DNA of 64,000 nt from Bacillus sp. ISL-18 (GCF_018613415.1 NZ_JAGGQG010000002.1:709438-773437), one strand, 5' to 3'. Shown: positions 8,381 through 18,528, counted from the first letter of the stretch. Numbers and translations are program-made. The notes: generated by a model not told the origin, from the letters alone.

Positions 8381-9328
8381 ATGAGTAAAATAGCCTTTGT
8401 TTTTCCTGGACAAGGTTCACAAACAGTTGGAATGGGGAAAGAGTTAGCGGAAAAACATTCAGAAATTATGGCGTATTTTTCAAAAGCTGATGAAAGATTG
8501 AATGTCCCTTTAAGCAAGCTAATCTTCGAAGGTCCAAAAGAAGAGTTGACGCTGACCTATAATACACAGCCTGCTTTGTTAACAACAAGTATCGCTATCT
8601 TAGACTTTTTTCAGCAATCTGGAATCAAAGCTGATTATGTTGCCGGACACAGCTTAGGAGAGTATACAGCTCTTGTTGCTGCCGGGGTGCTATCTTTTGA
8701 AGATGGAGTCTACGCTGTTCGCAAACGGGGCGAGTTTATGGAACATGCCGTGCCAAATGGCGAGGGATCGATGGCCGCAGTCCTTGGATTAGATCGAGAT
8801 GCACTGCAAAAAGTAACAGAAGAGGTTAGTGGAACTGGTTTACCCGTTTCATTAGCAAATTTAAATTGTCCTGGCCAGATTGTTATCTCAGGTTCAAGGG
8901 AAGGTGTCAAGATCGCCGGGGAGAAAGCGAAAGAAGCAGGAGCAAAACGAGTACTCCCACTCGAAGTAAGTGGACCGTTCCATTCGACATTAATGAAACC
9001 CGCAGCTAATCAATTGCGTGAAGTTCTAGATGGACTTGAAATGAAGAATGCCGAAATTCCTGTCATAGCAAACGTTACCGCCGAACCAATCCGTACGAGT
9101 TTGGAAATTAAAGATAAGTTAATTGAACAACTATACTCTCCAGTATTATGGGAAGATTCCGTTGAAAAAATGATCAGCCTTGGGGTTGATACATTTATTG
9201 AAATTGGACCTGGTAAGGTGCTTACAGGCCTAATTAAAAAAATTGATAAGACAGTCAAAACATATTCTGTATCGGATGAGGCGAGCGCCCAAGCAGTATT
9301 GGACGCCTTAAAGGAGGAAAAACTATGA
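8381..9328 (+). CDS. fabD: Malonyl-CoA:ACP transacylase
   Basis: Transfers malonate from CoA to acyl carrier protein, supplying the elongation unit for fatty acid synthesis. GQGSQ at residues 10-14, the nucleophile Ser91 in GHSLGE (89-94) and the catalytic His201 in GPFHST are all present. 315 residues, typical. The stop codon overlaps the fabG start (ATGA), implying translational coupling. Confidence 0.98.
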   Translation: MSKIAFVFPGQGSQTVGMGKELAEKHSEIMAYFSKADERLNVPLSKLIFEGPKEELTLTYNTQPALLTTSIAILDFFQQSGIKADYVAGHSLGEYTALVAAGVLSFEDGVYAVRKRGEFMEHAVPNGEGSMAAVLGLDRDALQKVTEEVSGTGLPVSLANLNCPGQIVISGSREGVKIAGEKAKEAGAKRVLPLEVSGPFHSTLMKPAANQLREVLDGLEMKNAEIPVIANVTAEPIRTSLEIKDKLIEQLYSPVLWEDSVEKMISLGVDTFIEIGPGKVLTGLIKKIDKTVKTYSVSDEASAQAVLDALKEEKL

Positions 9329-10068
9329 TTTTAGCAGGGAAATTTGCTCTTGTTACAGGAGCATCCCGAGGAATCGGCAGAGAAATTGCGCTAGAATTGG
9401 CGAGACAAGGTGCGAATGTTGCTGTCAATTATGCTGGCAGTGAAGCAAAAGCAAATGAAGTTGTCGATGAGATTAAGGCCCTTGGCAGAGATGCCTTCAC
9501 TGTGAAATGTAATGTAGCTGATTCCGAAGAAGTGATTGAAATGGTTAAAACCACAGTTGACCGCTTTGGAAGACTAGACATCCTCGTCAATAATGCAGGG
9601 ATTACCAGAGATAATCTTTTAATGAGAATGAAGGAAGAGGAATGGGATGATGTCATCAATACCAACCTAAAGGGTGTGTTCCTCTCTACAAAAGCCGTGA
9701 CCAGACAAATGATGAAGCAGCGTGTAGGCCGGATCATTAATATTGCTTCTGTTGTCGGGGTAAGCGGCAATCCAGGTCAAGCCAACTATGTGGCGGCAAA
9801 GGCTGGTGTGATTGGCTTAACGAAAACAACTGCCAAAGAACTGGCTTCCCGTAATATTACCGTAAACGCTATTGCGCCTGGGTTTATTACCACTGATATG
9901 ACAGATCAAATATCGGAAGAAGTAAAGGCAGAAATGTTAAAGCAAATCCCTCTAGCACGTTTAGGAGAACCGAAGGATATTGCTAAAATTACCGCTTTTA
10001 TCGCATCAGATGATTCCGCTTATATTACTGGGCAAACTTTCCATGTTAATGGCGGAATGGTAATGTAA
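9325..10068 (+). CDS. fabG: 3-oxoacyl-[acyl-carrier-protein] reductase
   Basis: NADPH-dependent short-chain dehydrogenase that reduces 3-ketoacyl-ACP in each elongation cycle. TGASRGIG near the N-terminus binds the cofactor; NNAG follows; the catalytic triad is Ser142, Tyr155 and Lys159 (YVAAK). C-terminal [14 protein letters not shown] is characteristic. The 247-residue product has the usual length. GGAGGAAAA precedes the start inside the fabD 3' end. Confidence 0.98.
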   Translation: MILAGKFALVTGASRGIGREIALELARQGANVAVNYAGSEAKANEVVDEIKALGRDAFTVKCNVADSEEVIEMVKTTVDRFGRLDILVNNAGITRDNLLMRMKEEEWDDVINTNLKGVFLSTKAVTRQMMKQRVGRIINIASVVGVSGNPGQANYVAAKAGVIGLTKTTAKELASRNITVNAIAPGFITTDMTDQISEEVKAEMLKQIPLARLGEPKDIAKITAFIASDDSAYITGQTFHVNGGMVM

Positions 10069-10146
10069 TTAGAAAAGCCAAAGCTCCCTGACAGGGCCGC
10101 TTGTGCTGGACATTTCTTAGAGTAAAAAATTTCTTATAAAAGATTA

Positions 10147-10175
10147 TGTATTATTTTAATGAAATACTCTATAAT
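10147..10175 (+). promoter_or_regulatory. Candidate promoter for acpP
   Basis: A consensus TATAAT lies at 10170-10175, with only a weak -35 (TGTATT, 10147-10152) at 17 nt. It would allow acpP, needed in large amounts, to be made apart from the fapR operon. Confidence 0.5.
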
Positions 10176-10198
10176 AGCTTGAGGGGAGGTGAACAAGC

Positions 10199-10432
10199 AT
10201 GGCAGAGGTATTAGAACGTGTTACAAAAATCATCGTTGACCGCTTAGGCGTTGATGAATCTCAAGTTAAGCTTGAAGCTTCATTTAAAGATGATCTTGGC
10301 GCTGATTCCCTTGACGTAGTTGAACTAGTAATGGAATTAGAAGATGAGTTCGATATGGAAATTTCTGACGATGATGCTGAAAAAATCAGTACAGTTGGTG
10401 ATGCTGTTAATTACATAAATAGCAGTAAATAA
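10199..10432 (+). CDS. acpP: Acyl carrier protein
   Basis: Small acidic four-helix carrier of growing acyl chains. The phosphopantetheine attachment site is Ser37 in GADSLD, and the flanking [21 protein letters not shown] is the usual ACP signature. 77 residues as normal. A very strong GAGGGGAGGTGA site precedes the ATG and a terminator follows, so this is a short abundant transcript. Confidence 0.99.
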   Translation: MAEVLERVTKIIVDRLGVDESQVKLEASFKDDLGADSLDVVELVMELEDEFDMEISDDDAEKISTVGDAVNYINSSK

Positions 10433-10450
10433 TCCCGTTAGATTTATTCA

Positions 10451-10476
10451 AAAGCTCCGTTTTCAAACGGAGCTTT
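10451..10476 (+). terminator. Intrinsic terminator of acpP
   Basis: Perfect ten-base arms AAAGCTCCGT (10451-10460) and ACGGAGCTTT (10467-10476) with a six-base loop; the following T run is short. Confidence 0.85.
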
Positions 10477-10480
10477 ATTA

Positions 10481-10602
10481 TGTCTAGCGACGGCGCCAAG
10501 GGGCTCAGAGGTCTAAGCCAATCCGTCGAGAAGGCTAAAGAGCAGCCTTCCCGCCGGATTGGCTTATGCCTGTCGCCCCTGAGCATGGCGCCTTTGCTTT
10601 TC
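10481..10602 (+). repeat. Long imperfect palindromic intergenic element
   Basis: About 120 bp that folds on itself: outer GGCGCC (10492-10497) with GGCGCC (10587-10592), middle TAAGCCAATCC (10514-10524) with GGATTGGCTTA (10556-10566), inner AAGGCT (10531-10536) with AGCCTT (10544-10549). It ends in CCTTTGCTTTT. The same ordered blocks recur after polC (46301-46690). Non-coding; no transposase nearby, so if mobile it depends on factors elsewhere. Confidence 0.8.
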
Positions 10603-10729
10603 TTAATGTATGATAGAACTTGGCAGTGAGCTTGGCAAAACTATCTGCCAAGTTTCTTTGCGTTTTCATAAAAACTTTTTTAAACTCATAGTAAGTAGTT
10701 TGTAAATTTGATGCAAGGTGGAGAAATTC

Positions 10730-11467
10730 ATGCGCAAGAATGGTAAAGAAAATGAAGTCAATCGCGCAAAAGAAAATCAATTTAAGGATTTTCAAACTTC
10801 AATCGGTGTGACGATTGAAAACGAAAAATTATTAAAACAAGCATTTACTCATTCATCCTATGTGAATGAGCATCGCAGAAAGCCATTCGAAGATAATGAA
10901 AGGCTTGAATTTTTAGGAGACGCTGTCCTCGAATTAACGGTTTCACAATTCCTATTTAAAAAATACCCTACGATGACGGAAGGAGAATTAACGAAACTGC
11001 GTGCTGCCATCGTGTGTGAACCTTCACTGGTAGCCTTTGCAAATGACCTGAATTTTGGTAGATACATTTTGCTTGGCAAAGGGGAAGAGATGACTGGCGG
11101 CAGGGAACGTCCAGCACTGCTTGCAGACGTGTTTGAAGCCTTCATTGGTGCGTTATATTTGGATCAGGGAATTGAAAAGGTTGTTGAATTTCTAGAGAGA
11201 GTGGTCTTTCCTAAAATAAATGCCGGTGCTTTTTCTCATGTGATGGATTTTAAAAGTCAATTGCAGGAACTTGTTCAGCGCGATGGAGCTGGTATGATTG
11301 AATATCGTGTTCTTCAGGAAAAAGGGCCTGCCCATAATAAGGAATTTGTTTCGAGAGTATCACTTAATGGAGCAGAACTGGGTGTGGGTTCAGGAAAATC
11401 CAAGAAGGAAGCGGAGCAGCATGCGGCTGAAATGGCCCTTAAGGTATTAAAAACAAAAACAACCTAG
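10730..11467 (+). CDS. rnc: Ribonuclease III
   Basis: Double-strand-specific endoribonuclease for rRNA and scRNA processing. RNase III domain with [14 protein letters not shown] (signature, catalytic Asp and Glu) in the first half, a second acidic box [21 protein letters not shown], and a C-terminal dsRNA-binding domain ([15 protein letters not shown] ... [15 protein letters not shown]). I choose the ATG at 10730, 6 bp after AAGGTGGAG; a GTG at 10718 sits within that site. 245 residues. It heads the rnc-smc-ftsY cluster. Confidence 0.97.
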   Translation: MRKNGKENEVNRAKENQFKDFQTSIGVTIENEKLLKQAFTHSSYVNEHRRKPFEDNERLEFLGDAVLELTVSQFLFKKYPTMTEGELTKLRAAIVCEPSLVAFANDLNFGRYILLGKGEEMTGGRERPALLADVFEAFIGALYLDQGIEKVVEFLERVVFPKINAGAFSHVMDFKSQLQELVQRDGAGMIEYRVLQEKGPAHNKEFVSRVSLNGAELGVGSGKSKKEAEQHAAEMALKVLKTKTT

Positions 11468-11519
11468 AAATGACATGTTGGCAGGAGTAATCCCCGTGCA
11501 GCATAGGGAGGATAAAGAA

Positions 11520-14500
11520 ATGTTTTTAAAACGGTTGGACATTATTGGCTTTAAATCTTTTGCTGAACGCATTGAAGTTGATTTTGTTCCTGGAGTAACG
11601 GCTGTAGTGGGTCCAAATGGCAGCGGCAAAAGTAATATTACCGATGCCATTCGCTGGGTATTAGGGGAACAATCAGCAAAGTCTTTAAGGGGCAGCAAGA
11701 TGGAAGATATCATTTTTGCCGGAAGCGATTCTAGAAAAGCCCTTAATTTTGCTGAAGTCACCCTGACATTAGACAATACCGATCAAGGATTAGGGATTGA
11801 TTTTAATGAGGTTAGTGTGACTAGAAGAGTTTCCCGCTCGGGTGATAGTGACTTTTTCATAAATAAACAGTCATGCCGTCTTAAGGATATTATTGATTTA
11901 TTTATGGATTCAGGTCTTGGCCGGGAAGCCTTTTCGATCATCAGCCAAGGAAAAGTAGAAGAAATTTTAAATAGCAAGGCAGAGGACCGCCGCACCATTT
12001 TTGAAGAGGCTGCAGGAGTCTTAAAATATAAAAACCGTAAGAAAAAGGCAGAAGTGAAACTGTTTGAAACACAGGATAATTTAAATCGTGTCCATGATAT
12101 CCTCCATGAACTGGAAGGACAGGTGGAACCGTTAAAAATTCAAGCTTCCATGGCAAGGGATTTTCTAGAGAAAAAAGAAGAGCTTGAATCGATTGAGGTG
12201 GCCTTAACGGTTTTTGAAATTGAAGACCTTCACCAAAAATGGGAACAACTTTCCAAACAGTTAGAAGAGCACCAACAGGAAGAACTTAAGCTGTCCTCAG
12301 AATTACAAGTTAAGGAAGCGGCGATTGTAGAAACAAGGGACAAAATGGCTGCCATGGATGAGTCTATCACAGACTTACAGAATGTACTCTTACATGCCAG
12401 TGAAGAGCTTGAAAAGCTTGAAGGCAGGAAAGAGGTACTCAAAGAACGGAAAAAGAACGCATCGCAAAATAAAGAACAGTTAAGAAGTAATATTACAGAA
12501 CTAACCGAACGCATTAATCAGTTAAAGAATAATCGGGATATACAGGCTGAAGCAGTAAAGGATTTAAAAATCCAGGTTGAAAAACTGCAATCCGAATTAA
12601 AAGAGCGCCAAGAGAAGCTGCCTCTCTATTCGGAGAATATCGAAGAAAAAATTGAAGCGTTAAAAAGTGAATATATTGATTTATTGAACGATCAAGCTGG
12701 TGCAAAAAATGAACTAAAATATATCGAGCAGCAATTGGAGCAGCAGGCACGTAGAGGAACACGTCTTGATGCTGAAAATGAGAAATATCTCGAAGAGCGT
12801 CAAATCACGCAAAACAACAAGATGGAAGTTCAAGCTGCCTTAGAAGAGGTACAAAAGAAACTAGCTAGTCAATTGGTATCGTATCGTGAGGGACAGCGTG
12901 AGCTTGAAACCGTTAAAAATAATTACGAGAAACAAGAAAAAACGTTATATCAAGCCTATCAGCTTCTTCAGCAGGCAAAGTCTCGAAAAGAAATGCTTGA
13001 AGAGATGGAAGAAGACTTTGCGGGCTTTTTTCAAGGTGTAAAAGAGGTATTAAAGGCTCGTGACCAAAAGTTAAAGGGAATTGAAGGGGCAGTTGCTGAA
13101 CTTGTAACCGTTCCAAAGAATTATGAAACGGCTTTAGAGACAGCCCTTGGCGGTGCCCTTCAGCATATTGTTGTGGATAACGAGCAGAATGCCAGAACGG
13201 CTATTCAATATTTGAAGCAGAATTCATTTGGACGGGCTACATTTTTACCGTTGAGTGTGATTAAAGGGCGGTCGTTATCAACAGCCCAGCTTTCTTCCAT
13301 TCAAAACCATCCTTCGTTGATTGGACCGGCTGTCAGTCTCGTAACATTTGATTCAAAGTATGCAGAGGTTATGAATAACCTGCTTGGGAATGTGGTCATA
13401 ACAAAGGACTTAAAAGGTGCAAACGAATTAGCCAAAATCCTTCAATACCGCGCAAGAATGGTAACATTGGACGGCGATATCGTTAACCCGGGCGGATCGA
13501 TGACTGGAGGAGCGCTTAAGCAAAAAACGACGTCCCTGTTATCGAGAAAAGGGGAGCTTGAAAACTTAAAAGAAAAGCTCACCATGATGGAAGAAAAAAC
13601 AGCAGGCTTGGAGACGGCTGTTAAAAGGCTAAAAGCAGAGGTTCAACAGGCTGAAAGCCAAGTAGAGGAGATTCGCCAAGATGGGGAGTCCTTAAGAGTA
13701 ACGGAGCAATCTGTCAAGGGGGAGCTTCGTGAGGCAGAGATGCAGGAGAAGAACCTGAATGATCGATTAGCCCTTTACGACCTTGAAAAAGGGCAATTGA
13801 CAGAAGAAAGAGAGTCACTTTTAAAAAGAAAAAATGAATTAGCGGACGCTTTCGAGTCCTATAAGGTAACAATTGCCGAACTAGATGCCCAAATTGCGAA
13901 ACTAACAGAACAAAAGACAAGTGATCTGAGCTCGAAAGAAACGTTGACGAACGAAATTAATGAATTGAAGGTTGAATTTGCTTCAAAGAATGAACAGCTT
14001 ACACATGCAAAAGAACGCTTAACGATGCTCAATGCTGATTTAAACGAGAGTGAGCAAAAACTTGTTGTTTTTACAGAAGATCTTAACCTGTTAACATCGG
14101 AAATGACGAATAGTTCCTCAGGTGAAGAACAATTAGAAGCAGCTGCCAAAAGGAAGCAACAGGATAAAGAAGCAACACTACAGTTAATCACCGAACGAAG
14201 ACAAGAACGGTTAACCATGCAGGACTCTCTCGAAGATACAGAACTAGATGCCAAAGAGTTAAAGAGACTTCACAAAGGGATGATCGTGGTTCTAAAGGAT
14301 GAAGAAGTAAAGATTAACCGCTTAGATGTGGAACTCGAAAATCGGCTTGCGCAGTTAAGAGAGGAATACCTCTTATCCTTTGAGGGGGCGAAGGAACAAT
14401 ATCCATTAACCGTTCCCGTAGAAGAAGCAAGGAAAAGGGTCAAATTAATCAAGCTTGCCATTGAAGAGCTCGGCAATGTCAACTTAGGCGCCATTGAAGA

Positions 14501-15086
14501 ATATGAACGCGTGTCTGAACGTTATGAGTTCTTAAATGAACAAAAGACAGACCTGCAAGAAGCTAAAGATACCCTCTATAAGGTGATTGGGGAAATGGAT
14601 ACAGAAATGAAGAGACGTTTCGAACATACCTTTGAGGGGATTCGCGAACATTTCGAACCGACATTTCGGACTCTGTTTGGCGGCGGAAGGGCTGACTTAG
14701 TTTTAACCATGCCGGATGATTTATTAAATACTGGTGTAGAAATTGTTGCGCAGCCGCCTGGAAAGAAACTTCAGAACCTTGGACTTTTATCCGGAGGAGA
14801 GCGTGCCCTTACGGCAATTGCCTTATTATTTTCGATTTTAAAAGTACGTCCGGTTCCATTCTGTATCCTTGATGAAGTGGAAGCAGCCCTGGATGAAGCC
14901 AATGTTCACCGCTTCAGCCAATATTTAAAAAAGTATAGTCAAGAAACACAATTTATTGTCATTACGCACCGAAAAGGTACGATGGAAGAGGCCGATGTCC
15001 TTTACGGAGTAACGATGCAGGAATCGGGTGTTTCAAAACTAGTATCTGTCCGTTTGGAGGATACAAAAGAATTAGTTAAATCTTAA
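11520..15086 (+). CDS. smc: Chromosome condensation protein SMC
   Basis: ATPase core of the bacterial condensin, acting with ScpA/ScpB to organise and segregate the chromosome. N-terminal half-ATPase with Walker A GPNGSGKS at 31-38; two long coiled-coil arms rich in Glu/Lys/Leu/Gln; hinge around the middle (GYxx-type QYRARMVTLDGDIVNPGGSMTGG marks its end); C-terminal LSGGE at 1090-1094 and Walker B FCILDEVEAALDEAN. 1188 residues, as in B. subtilis. Start ATG 11520 (MFLKRLDIIGFKSF) follows AGGGAGGAT; an upstream in-frame ATG at 11475 adds 15 non-conserved residues. Confidence 0.98.
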   Translation: MFLKRLDIIGFKSFAERIEVDFVPGVTAVVGPNGSGKSNITDAIRWVLGEQSAKSLRGSKMEDIIFAGSDSRKALNFAEVTLTLDNTDQGLGIDFNEVSVTRRVSRSGDSDFFINKQSCRLKDIIDLFMDSGLGREAFSIISQGKVEEILNSKAEDRRTIFEEAAGVLKYKNRKKKAEVKLFETQDNLNRVHDILHELEGQVEPLKIQASMARDFLEKKEELESIEVALTVFEIEDLHQKWEQLSKQLEEHQQEELKLSSELQVKEAAIVETRDKMAAMDESITDLQNVLLHASEELEKLEGRKEVLKERKKNASQNKEQLRSNITELTERINQLKNNRDIQAEAVKDLKIQVEKLQSELKERQEKLPLYSENIEEKIEALKSEYIDLLNDQAGAKNELKYIEQQLEQQARRGTRLDAENEKYLEERQITQNNKMEVQAALEEVQKKLASQLVSYREGQRELETVKNNYEKQEKTLYQAYQLLQQAKSRKEMLEEMEEDFAGFFQGVKEVLKARDQKLKGIEGAVAELVTVPKNYETALETALGGALQHIVVDNEQNARTAIQYLKQNSFGRATFLPLSVIKGRSLSTAQLSSIQNHPSLIGPAVSLVTFDSKYAEVMNNLLGNVVITKDLKGANELAKILQYRARMVTLDGDIVNPGGSMTGGALKQKTTSLLSRKGELENLKEKLTMMEEKTAGLETAVKRLKAEVQQAESQVEEIRQDGESLRVTEQSVKGELREAEMQEKNLNDRLALYDLEKGQLTEERESLLKRKNELADAFESYKVTIAELDAQIAKLTEQKTSDLSSKETLTNEINELKVEFASKNEQLTHAKERLTMLNADLNESEQKLVVFTEDLNLLTSEMTNSSSGEEQLEAAAKRKQQDKEATLQLITERRQERLTMQDSLEDTELDAKELKRLHKGMIVVLKDEEVKINRLDVELENRLAQLREEYLLSFEGAKEQYPLTVPVEEARKRVKLIKLAIEELGNVNLGAIEEYERVSERYEFLNEQKTDLQEAKDTLYKVIGEMDTEMKRRFEHTFEGIREHFEPTFRTLFGGGRADLVLTMPDDLLNTGVEIVAQPPGKKLQNLGLLSGGERALTAIALLFSILKVRPVPFCILDEVEAALDEANVHRFSQYLKKYSQETQFIVITHRKGTMEEADVLYGVTMQESGVSKLVSVRLEDTKELVKS

Positions 15087-15104
15087 TATGAAGGAAGTGA
15101 AGAG

Positions 15105-16091
15105 ATGAGTTTTTTTAAAAAATTAAAAGAAAAAATTTCAAAATCTACGGATTCGGTGACGGAAAAGTTTAAGGAAGGGTTAAGCAAAACACGAGATAAT
15201 TTTTCCGGAAAAGTAAATGATTTAGTCGCGAGGTACCGTAAAGTCGATGAAGACTTTTTTGAAGAATTAGAGGAAATCCTGATTCAGGCGGATGTCGGTT
15301 TTGATACCGTCATGCAGTTAATCGATGAGCTTAAAATGGAAGTAAAACGGCGTAACATTCAAGATCCGCAAGACGTGCAAAGTGTCATCTCTGAGAAGCT
15401 GGTTGACATATATAATGCGGGTGAAGAACAATCCTCAAAAATAAACATCCAAGAAGATGGTTTAACTGTCATATTATTTGTTGGGGTTAATGGAGTTGGA
15501 AAAACAACTACGATTGGAAAGCTCGGTCATAAGTTCAAGAGTGAAGGGAAGAAAGTGTTAATGGCAGCAGGTGATACCTTCCGTGCCGGTGCCATTGAAC
15601 AGCTAGAAGTATGGGGCGAAAGAGTTGGAGTGGAAGTCATTAAGCAGGCAGAAGGATCTGATCCGGCCGCTGTGATGTATGATGCCATTCAAGCAGCTAA
15701 ATCACGCCGTGCCGACATTTTATTGTGTGATACAGCAGGCCGTCTGCAAAACAAAGTGAATTTAATGAAAGAATTAGAAAAAGTGAAACGGGTAATTGAA
15801 CGCGAGATCCCTGGCGCCCCGCATGAAGTGATTCTAGTACTGGATGCAACAACCGGTCAGAATGCACTCATCCAGGCAAAGACGTTTAAAGAAGTAACAA
15901 ATGTTAGCGGAATTGTTCTATCTAAACTAGATGGTACGGCAAAGGGCGGGATTGTTTTAGCCATTCGCAATGAATTAAAAATCCCTGTCAAATTTGTTGG
16001 TCTCGGCGAAAAAATGGATGATCTGCAAGAATTTGATGCTGAAAAATATGTATATGGACTATTTGCTGATCAAGTCGAAAAAACAGAATAG
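15105..16091 (+). CDS. ftsY: Signal recognition particle receptor FtsY
   Basis: GTPase that docks the SRP-ribosome complex at the membrane. A short charged, lysine-rich N-terminal segment (membrane contact, no long acidic A domain) is followed by the N domain and the SRP-type G domain: G1 GVNGVGKTTT at 127-136, DTAGR, TKLDGTAKGG and the closing GLGEKMDDLQEFD motif. 328 residues, typical of Bacillus. Only 18 bp separate it from smc. Confidence 0.98.
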   Translation: MSFFKKLKEKISKSTDSVTEKFKEGLSKTRDNFSGKVNDLVARYRKVDEDFFEELEEILIQADVGFDTVMQLIDELKMEVKRRNIQDPQDVQSVISEKLVDIYNAGEEQSSKINIQEDGLTVILFVGVNGVGKTTTIGKLGHKFKSEGKKVLMAAGDTFRAGAIEQLEVWGERVGVEVIKQAEGSDPAAVMYDAIQAAKSRRADILLCDTAGRLQNKVNLMKELEKVKRVIEREIPGAPHEVILVLDATTGQNALIQAKTFKEVTNVSGIVLSKLDGTAKGGIVLAIRNELKIPVKFVGLGEKMDDLQEFDAEKYVYGLFADQVEKTE

Positions 16092-16108
16092 GTTGTAAAG
16101 GTATTATC

Positions 16109-16137
16109 TTGACAGATAGGACAGGAGCCTGTAAACT
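16109..16137 (+). promoter_or_regulatory. Sigma-A promoter for ylxM-ffh
   Basis: Perfect TTGACA (16109-16114), 17-nt spacer, TAAACT (16132-16137), about 50 bp ahead of ylxM. Confidence 0.75.
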
Positions 16138-16187
16138 ACTTTTGTAAAGGCTTTTCACTTAACAATAGTATCGGAGGGATGACTGGC

Positions 16188-16523
16188 ATGATGCTTGAAA
16201 AGACAACGCGAATGAATTATCTATATGATTTCTACTATTCGCTGTTAACTCCAAAGCAACAAAGCTATATGTCTCTCTATTATTTAGATGATTACTCTCT
16301 AGGAGAAATTGCTGAAGAGTATGACGTAAGCAGGCAAGCTGTTTATGATAATATAAAACGGACTGAAGCAATGCTCGAGGAGTATGAGGAAAAGCTGTTA
16401 TTATTTCAGAAATTTCAAGAGCGTACAAGATTAATCAGGGACATGAAAGAATTGCTTAATGAGGAGAACCCATCAAAAGCAGCATTATTAAAAATGGCTA
16501 CTGAGCTTGAGAAATTAGATTAG
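16188..16523 (+). CDS. ylxM: SRP-associated helix-turn-helix protein YlxM
   Basis: Member of the YlxM/p13 family, always next to ffh in Firmicutes and, in streptococci, shown to bind SRP components. The sequence has a sigma-70 region 4-like helix-turn-helix: [34 protein letters not shown], preceded by [19 protein letters not shown] at 16188 ([15 protein letters not shown]) lies 6 bp after GGAGGGATG; an alternative ATG at 16179 overlaps that site and the one at 16191 is also possible. 12 bp before ffh. Confidence 0.95.
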   Translation: MMLEKTTRMNYLYDFYYSLLTPKQQSYMSLYYLDDYSLGEIAEEYDVSRQAVYDNIKRTEAMLEEYEEKLLLFQKFQERTRLIRDMKELLNEENPSKAALLKMATELEKLD

Positions 16524-16535
16524 GAGGCGGCATAA

Positions 16536-17885
16536 ATGGCATTTGAAGGATTAGCCGACCGACTGCAAAATACGATCCAAAAAATCCGCGGAAAAGGAAA
16601 GGTCTCGGAAGCGGACGTCAAAGAAATGATGCGTGAAGTTCGTCTTGCTCTACTTGAAGCAGACGTTAACTTCAAGGTTGTCAAAGATTTCGTAAAAAAA
16701 GTCAGTGAGCGGGCTGTAGGACAAGAGGTCCTCAAAAGTTTAACTCCAGGGCAGCAAATTATAAAAATCGTTAACGAAGAACTAACAGCGTTAATGGGGG
16801 GCGAGCAAAGCAAAATTGCTGTTTCTAATCGTCCACCGACGGTTATTATGATGGTTGGACTGCAAGGTGCCGGTAAAACAACGACAACAGGCAAGCTGTC
16901 GTTGTTACTTCGTAAAAAGTATAACCGGAAACCATTGCTGGTTGCGGCTGATATTTATCGTCCAGCGGCAATTAAGCAGCTCCAAACCTTGGGGAAACAA
17001 TTGGATATGCCCGTATTCTCGCTTGGTGACCAAGTGAGTCCTGTCGAAATTGCTAAGCAAGCAATTGCCAAAGCAAAGGAAGATCATCATGATTATGTGT
17101 TGATTGATACAGCCGGACGTCTCCATGTGGACGAAGCTTTAATGGACGAGTTAAAGGACATTAAAGAACTAACAAAACCAGACGAAATTTTCCTTGTTGT
17201 GGATGCAATGACTGGACAGGATGCTGTTAATGTCGCTCAAAGCTTTAACGAACAGCTTGGCTTAACAGGTGTAGTTCTAACGAAGCTTGATGGCGATACC
17301 CGTGGCGGGGCAGCCCTATCTATTCGGGCAGTGACCCAGACACCGATTAAATTTGTCGGTCTTGGCGAAAAAATGGATGCACTTGAGCCATTTTATCCTG
17401 AACGAATGGCATCGCGGATCTTAGGCATGGGTGATGTGCTGACACTGATTGAAAAGGCACAAGCCAATGTTGACGAAGAGAAAGCCAAAGAGTTAGAACA
17501 GAAAATGCGGACGGCTTCGTTTACGCTCGAAGACTTTTTAGATCAACTTGGCCAAGTTCGAAACTTAGGTCCACTGGATGAATTGTTGAAGATGATGCCT
17601 GGGGCTAATAAAATCAAAGGTTTGAATAATATTCAAATCGATGAAAAGCAAATTGCCCATGTGGAAGCAATTATCCAATCGATGACAAAGGCCGAGAAAA
17701 ATAATCCGGAAATTCTAAATGCTAACCGCAAGCGGAGAATTGCCAAAGGAAGCGGACGACCAGTAACGGAAATTAACCGCTTATTAAAGCAATTCGAGGA
17801 CATGAAGAAAATGATGAAGCAAATGTCCGGAATGCAGATGAAGGGCAAGAAAAAGGGCGGATTTAAATTTCCTTTTAAGTTTTAG
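16536..17885 (+). CDS. ffh: Signal recognition particle protein Ffh (SRP54)
   Basis: GTPase of the signal recognition particle; binds signal sequences through its methionine-rich M domain and scRNA through its C-terminal part. N domain (1-~90), G domain with G1 GLQGAGKTTT at 108-117, DTAGRL, TKLDGDTRGG, and the C-terminal M domain with SGRPVTEINRLLKQFEDMKKM and KQMSG. It ends in GKKKGGFKFPFKF. 449 residues, normal. GGAGGCGG is the ribosome binding site. Confidence 0.98.
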   Translation: MAFEGLADRLQNTIQKIRGKGKVSEADVKEMMREVRLALLEADVNFKVVKDFVKKVSERAVGQEVLKSLTPGQQIIKIVNEELTALMGGEQSKIAVSNRPPTVIMMVGLQGAGKTTTTGKLSLLLRKKYNRKPLLVAADIYRPAAIKQLQTLGKQLDMPVFSLGDQVSPVEIAKQAIAKAKEDHHDYVLIDTAGRLHVDEALMDELKDIKELTKPDEIFLVVDAMTGQDAVNVAQSFNEQLGLTGVVLTKLDGDTRGGAALSIRAVTQTPIKFVGLGEKMDALEPFYPERMASRILGMGDVLTLIEKAQANVDEEKAKELEQKMRTASFTLEDFLDQLGQVRNLGPLDELLKMMPGANKIKGLNNIQIDEKQIAHVEAIIQSMTKAEKNNPEILNANRKRRIAKGSGRPVTEINRLLKQFEDMKKMMKQMSGMQMKGKKKGGFKFPFKF

Positions 17886-17926
17886 AGTTAAAAAAATTGG
17901 TAATAATGGTTGTAAAGAAAAAACAC

Positions 17927-17955
17927 TTTACAAACTATAAAAGAATTGATATTAT
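17927..17955 (+). promoter_or_regulatory. Sigma-A promoter for the rpsP operon
   Basis: TTTACA (17927-17932), 17-nt spacer, TATTAT (17950-17955), in the 109-bp gap between ffh and rpsP. Confidence 0.75.
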
Positions 17956-17994
17956 ACTATCTTGTGTGAAACTATTCGGAGGTGCTTATTTAAA

Positions 17995-18267
17995 ATGGCA
18001 GTAAAAATTCGTTTAAAGCGTATGGGAGCTAAGAAAACTCCTTTCTATCGTATTGTAGTAGCAGATTCTCGTTCACCACGTGACGGACGTTACATTGAAA
18101 TCGTTGGAACTTACAATCCAGTTGCAGAACCAGCTAAAGTTGACATCAACGAAGAATTAGCTCTTAAATGGTTAAAAGACGGTGCGAAGCCATCTGATAC
18201 AGTTCGTAACCTTTTCTCAAACCAAGGCATCATGGAAAAATTCCATAATGCAAAATTAAACAAGTAA
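17995..18267 (+). CDS. rpsP: 30S ribosomal protein S16
   Basis: Small-subunit assembly protein. Product [26 protein letters not shown]... is diagnostic, 90 residues. I use the ATG at 17995 after CGGAGG; an in-frame GTG at 17962 would add 11 residues that no S16 has. First gene of rpsP-khpA, with ylqD-rimM-trmD-rplS following. Confidence 0.99.
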   Translation: MAVKIRLKRMGAKKTPFYRIVVADSRSPRDGRYIEIVGTYNPVAEPAKVDINEELALKWLKDGAKPSDTVRNLFSNQGIMEKFHNAKLNK

Positions 18268-18281
18268 TTGTTAAAACGATT

Positions 18282-18512
18282 ATGAAACAATTAATCGAAA
18301 CAATTGTTAAGCCTCTTGTTGATTTTCCTGAAGATGTTCATGTGGATGTCTTGGAAGATGACTCGCGTATTACTTATCAACTATCCGTTAATAAAGCGGA
18401 TATGGGGAAAGTAATTGGGAAACAGGGGCGCGTTGCAAAGGCCATTAGAACTGTTGTTTATGCAGCAGGATCATCACAACAAAAGAAAGTTTTTCTAGAA
18501 ATTGGTGAATAG
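18282..18512 (+). CDS. khpA: KH-domain RNA-binding protein KhpA (YlqC)
   Basis: Single KH-domain protein (76 residues) that pairs with KhpB (Jag) in Firmicutes to bind many RNAs and influence envelope growth. The KH signature is GKVIGKQGRVAKAIRTVV, with the invariant GxxG as GKQG. It lies 14 bp after rpsP and is followed by a terminator, so rpsP-khpA may form a short transcript with partial read-through to ylqD. Confidence 0.96.
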   Translation: MKQLIETIVKPLVDFPEDVHVDVLEDDSRITYQLSVNKADMGKVIGKQGRVAKAIRTVVYAAGSSQQKKVFLEIGE

Positions 18513-18528
18513 CTTTTTGCATCTAGAT

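Noticed and set aside
10070-10110. Terminator between fabG and acpP
   Set aside because: CCCTG/CAGGG has only five pairs, two-base loop and no T run, so it is unlikely to terminate.
13859-14254. 131-residue minus-strand frame within smc
   Set aside because: Ser-rich translation of the antisense of coiled-coil sequence; no start signal. Same for other long antisense frames, for example 9429-9770 and 39454-39825.
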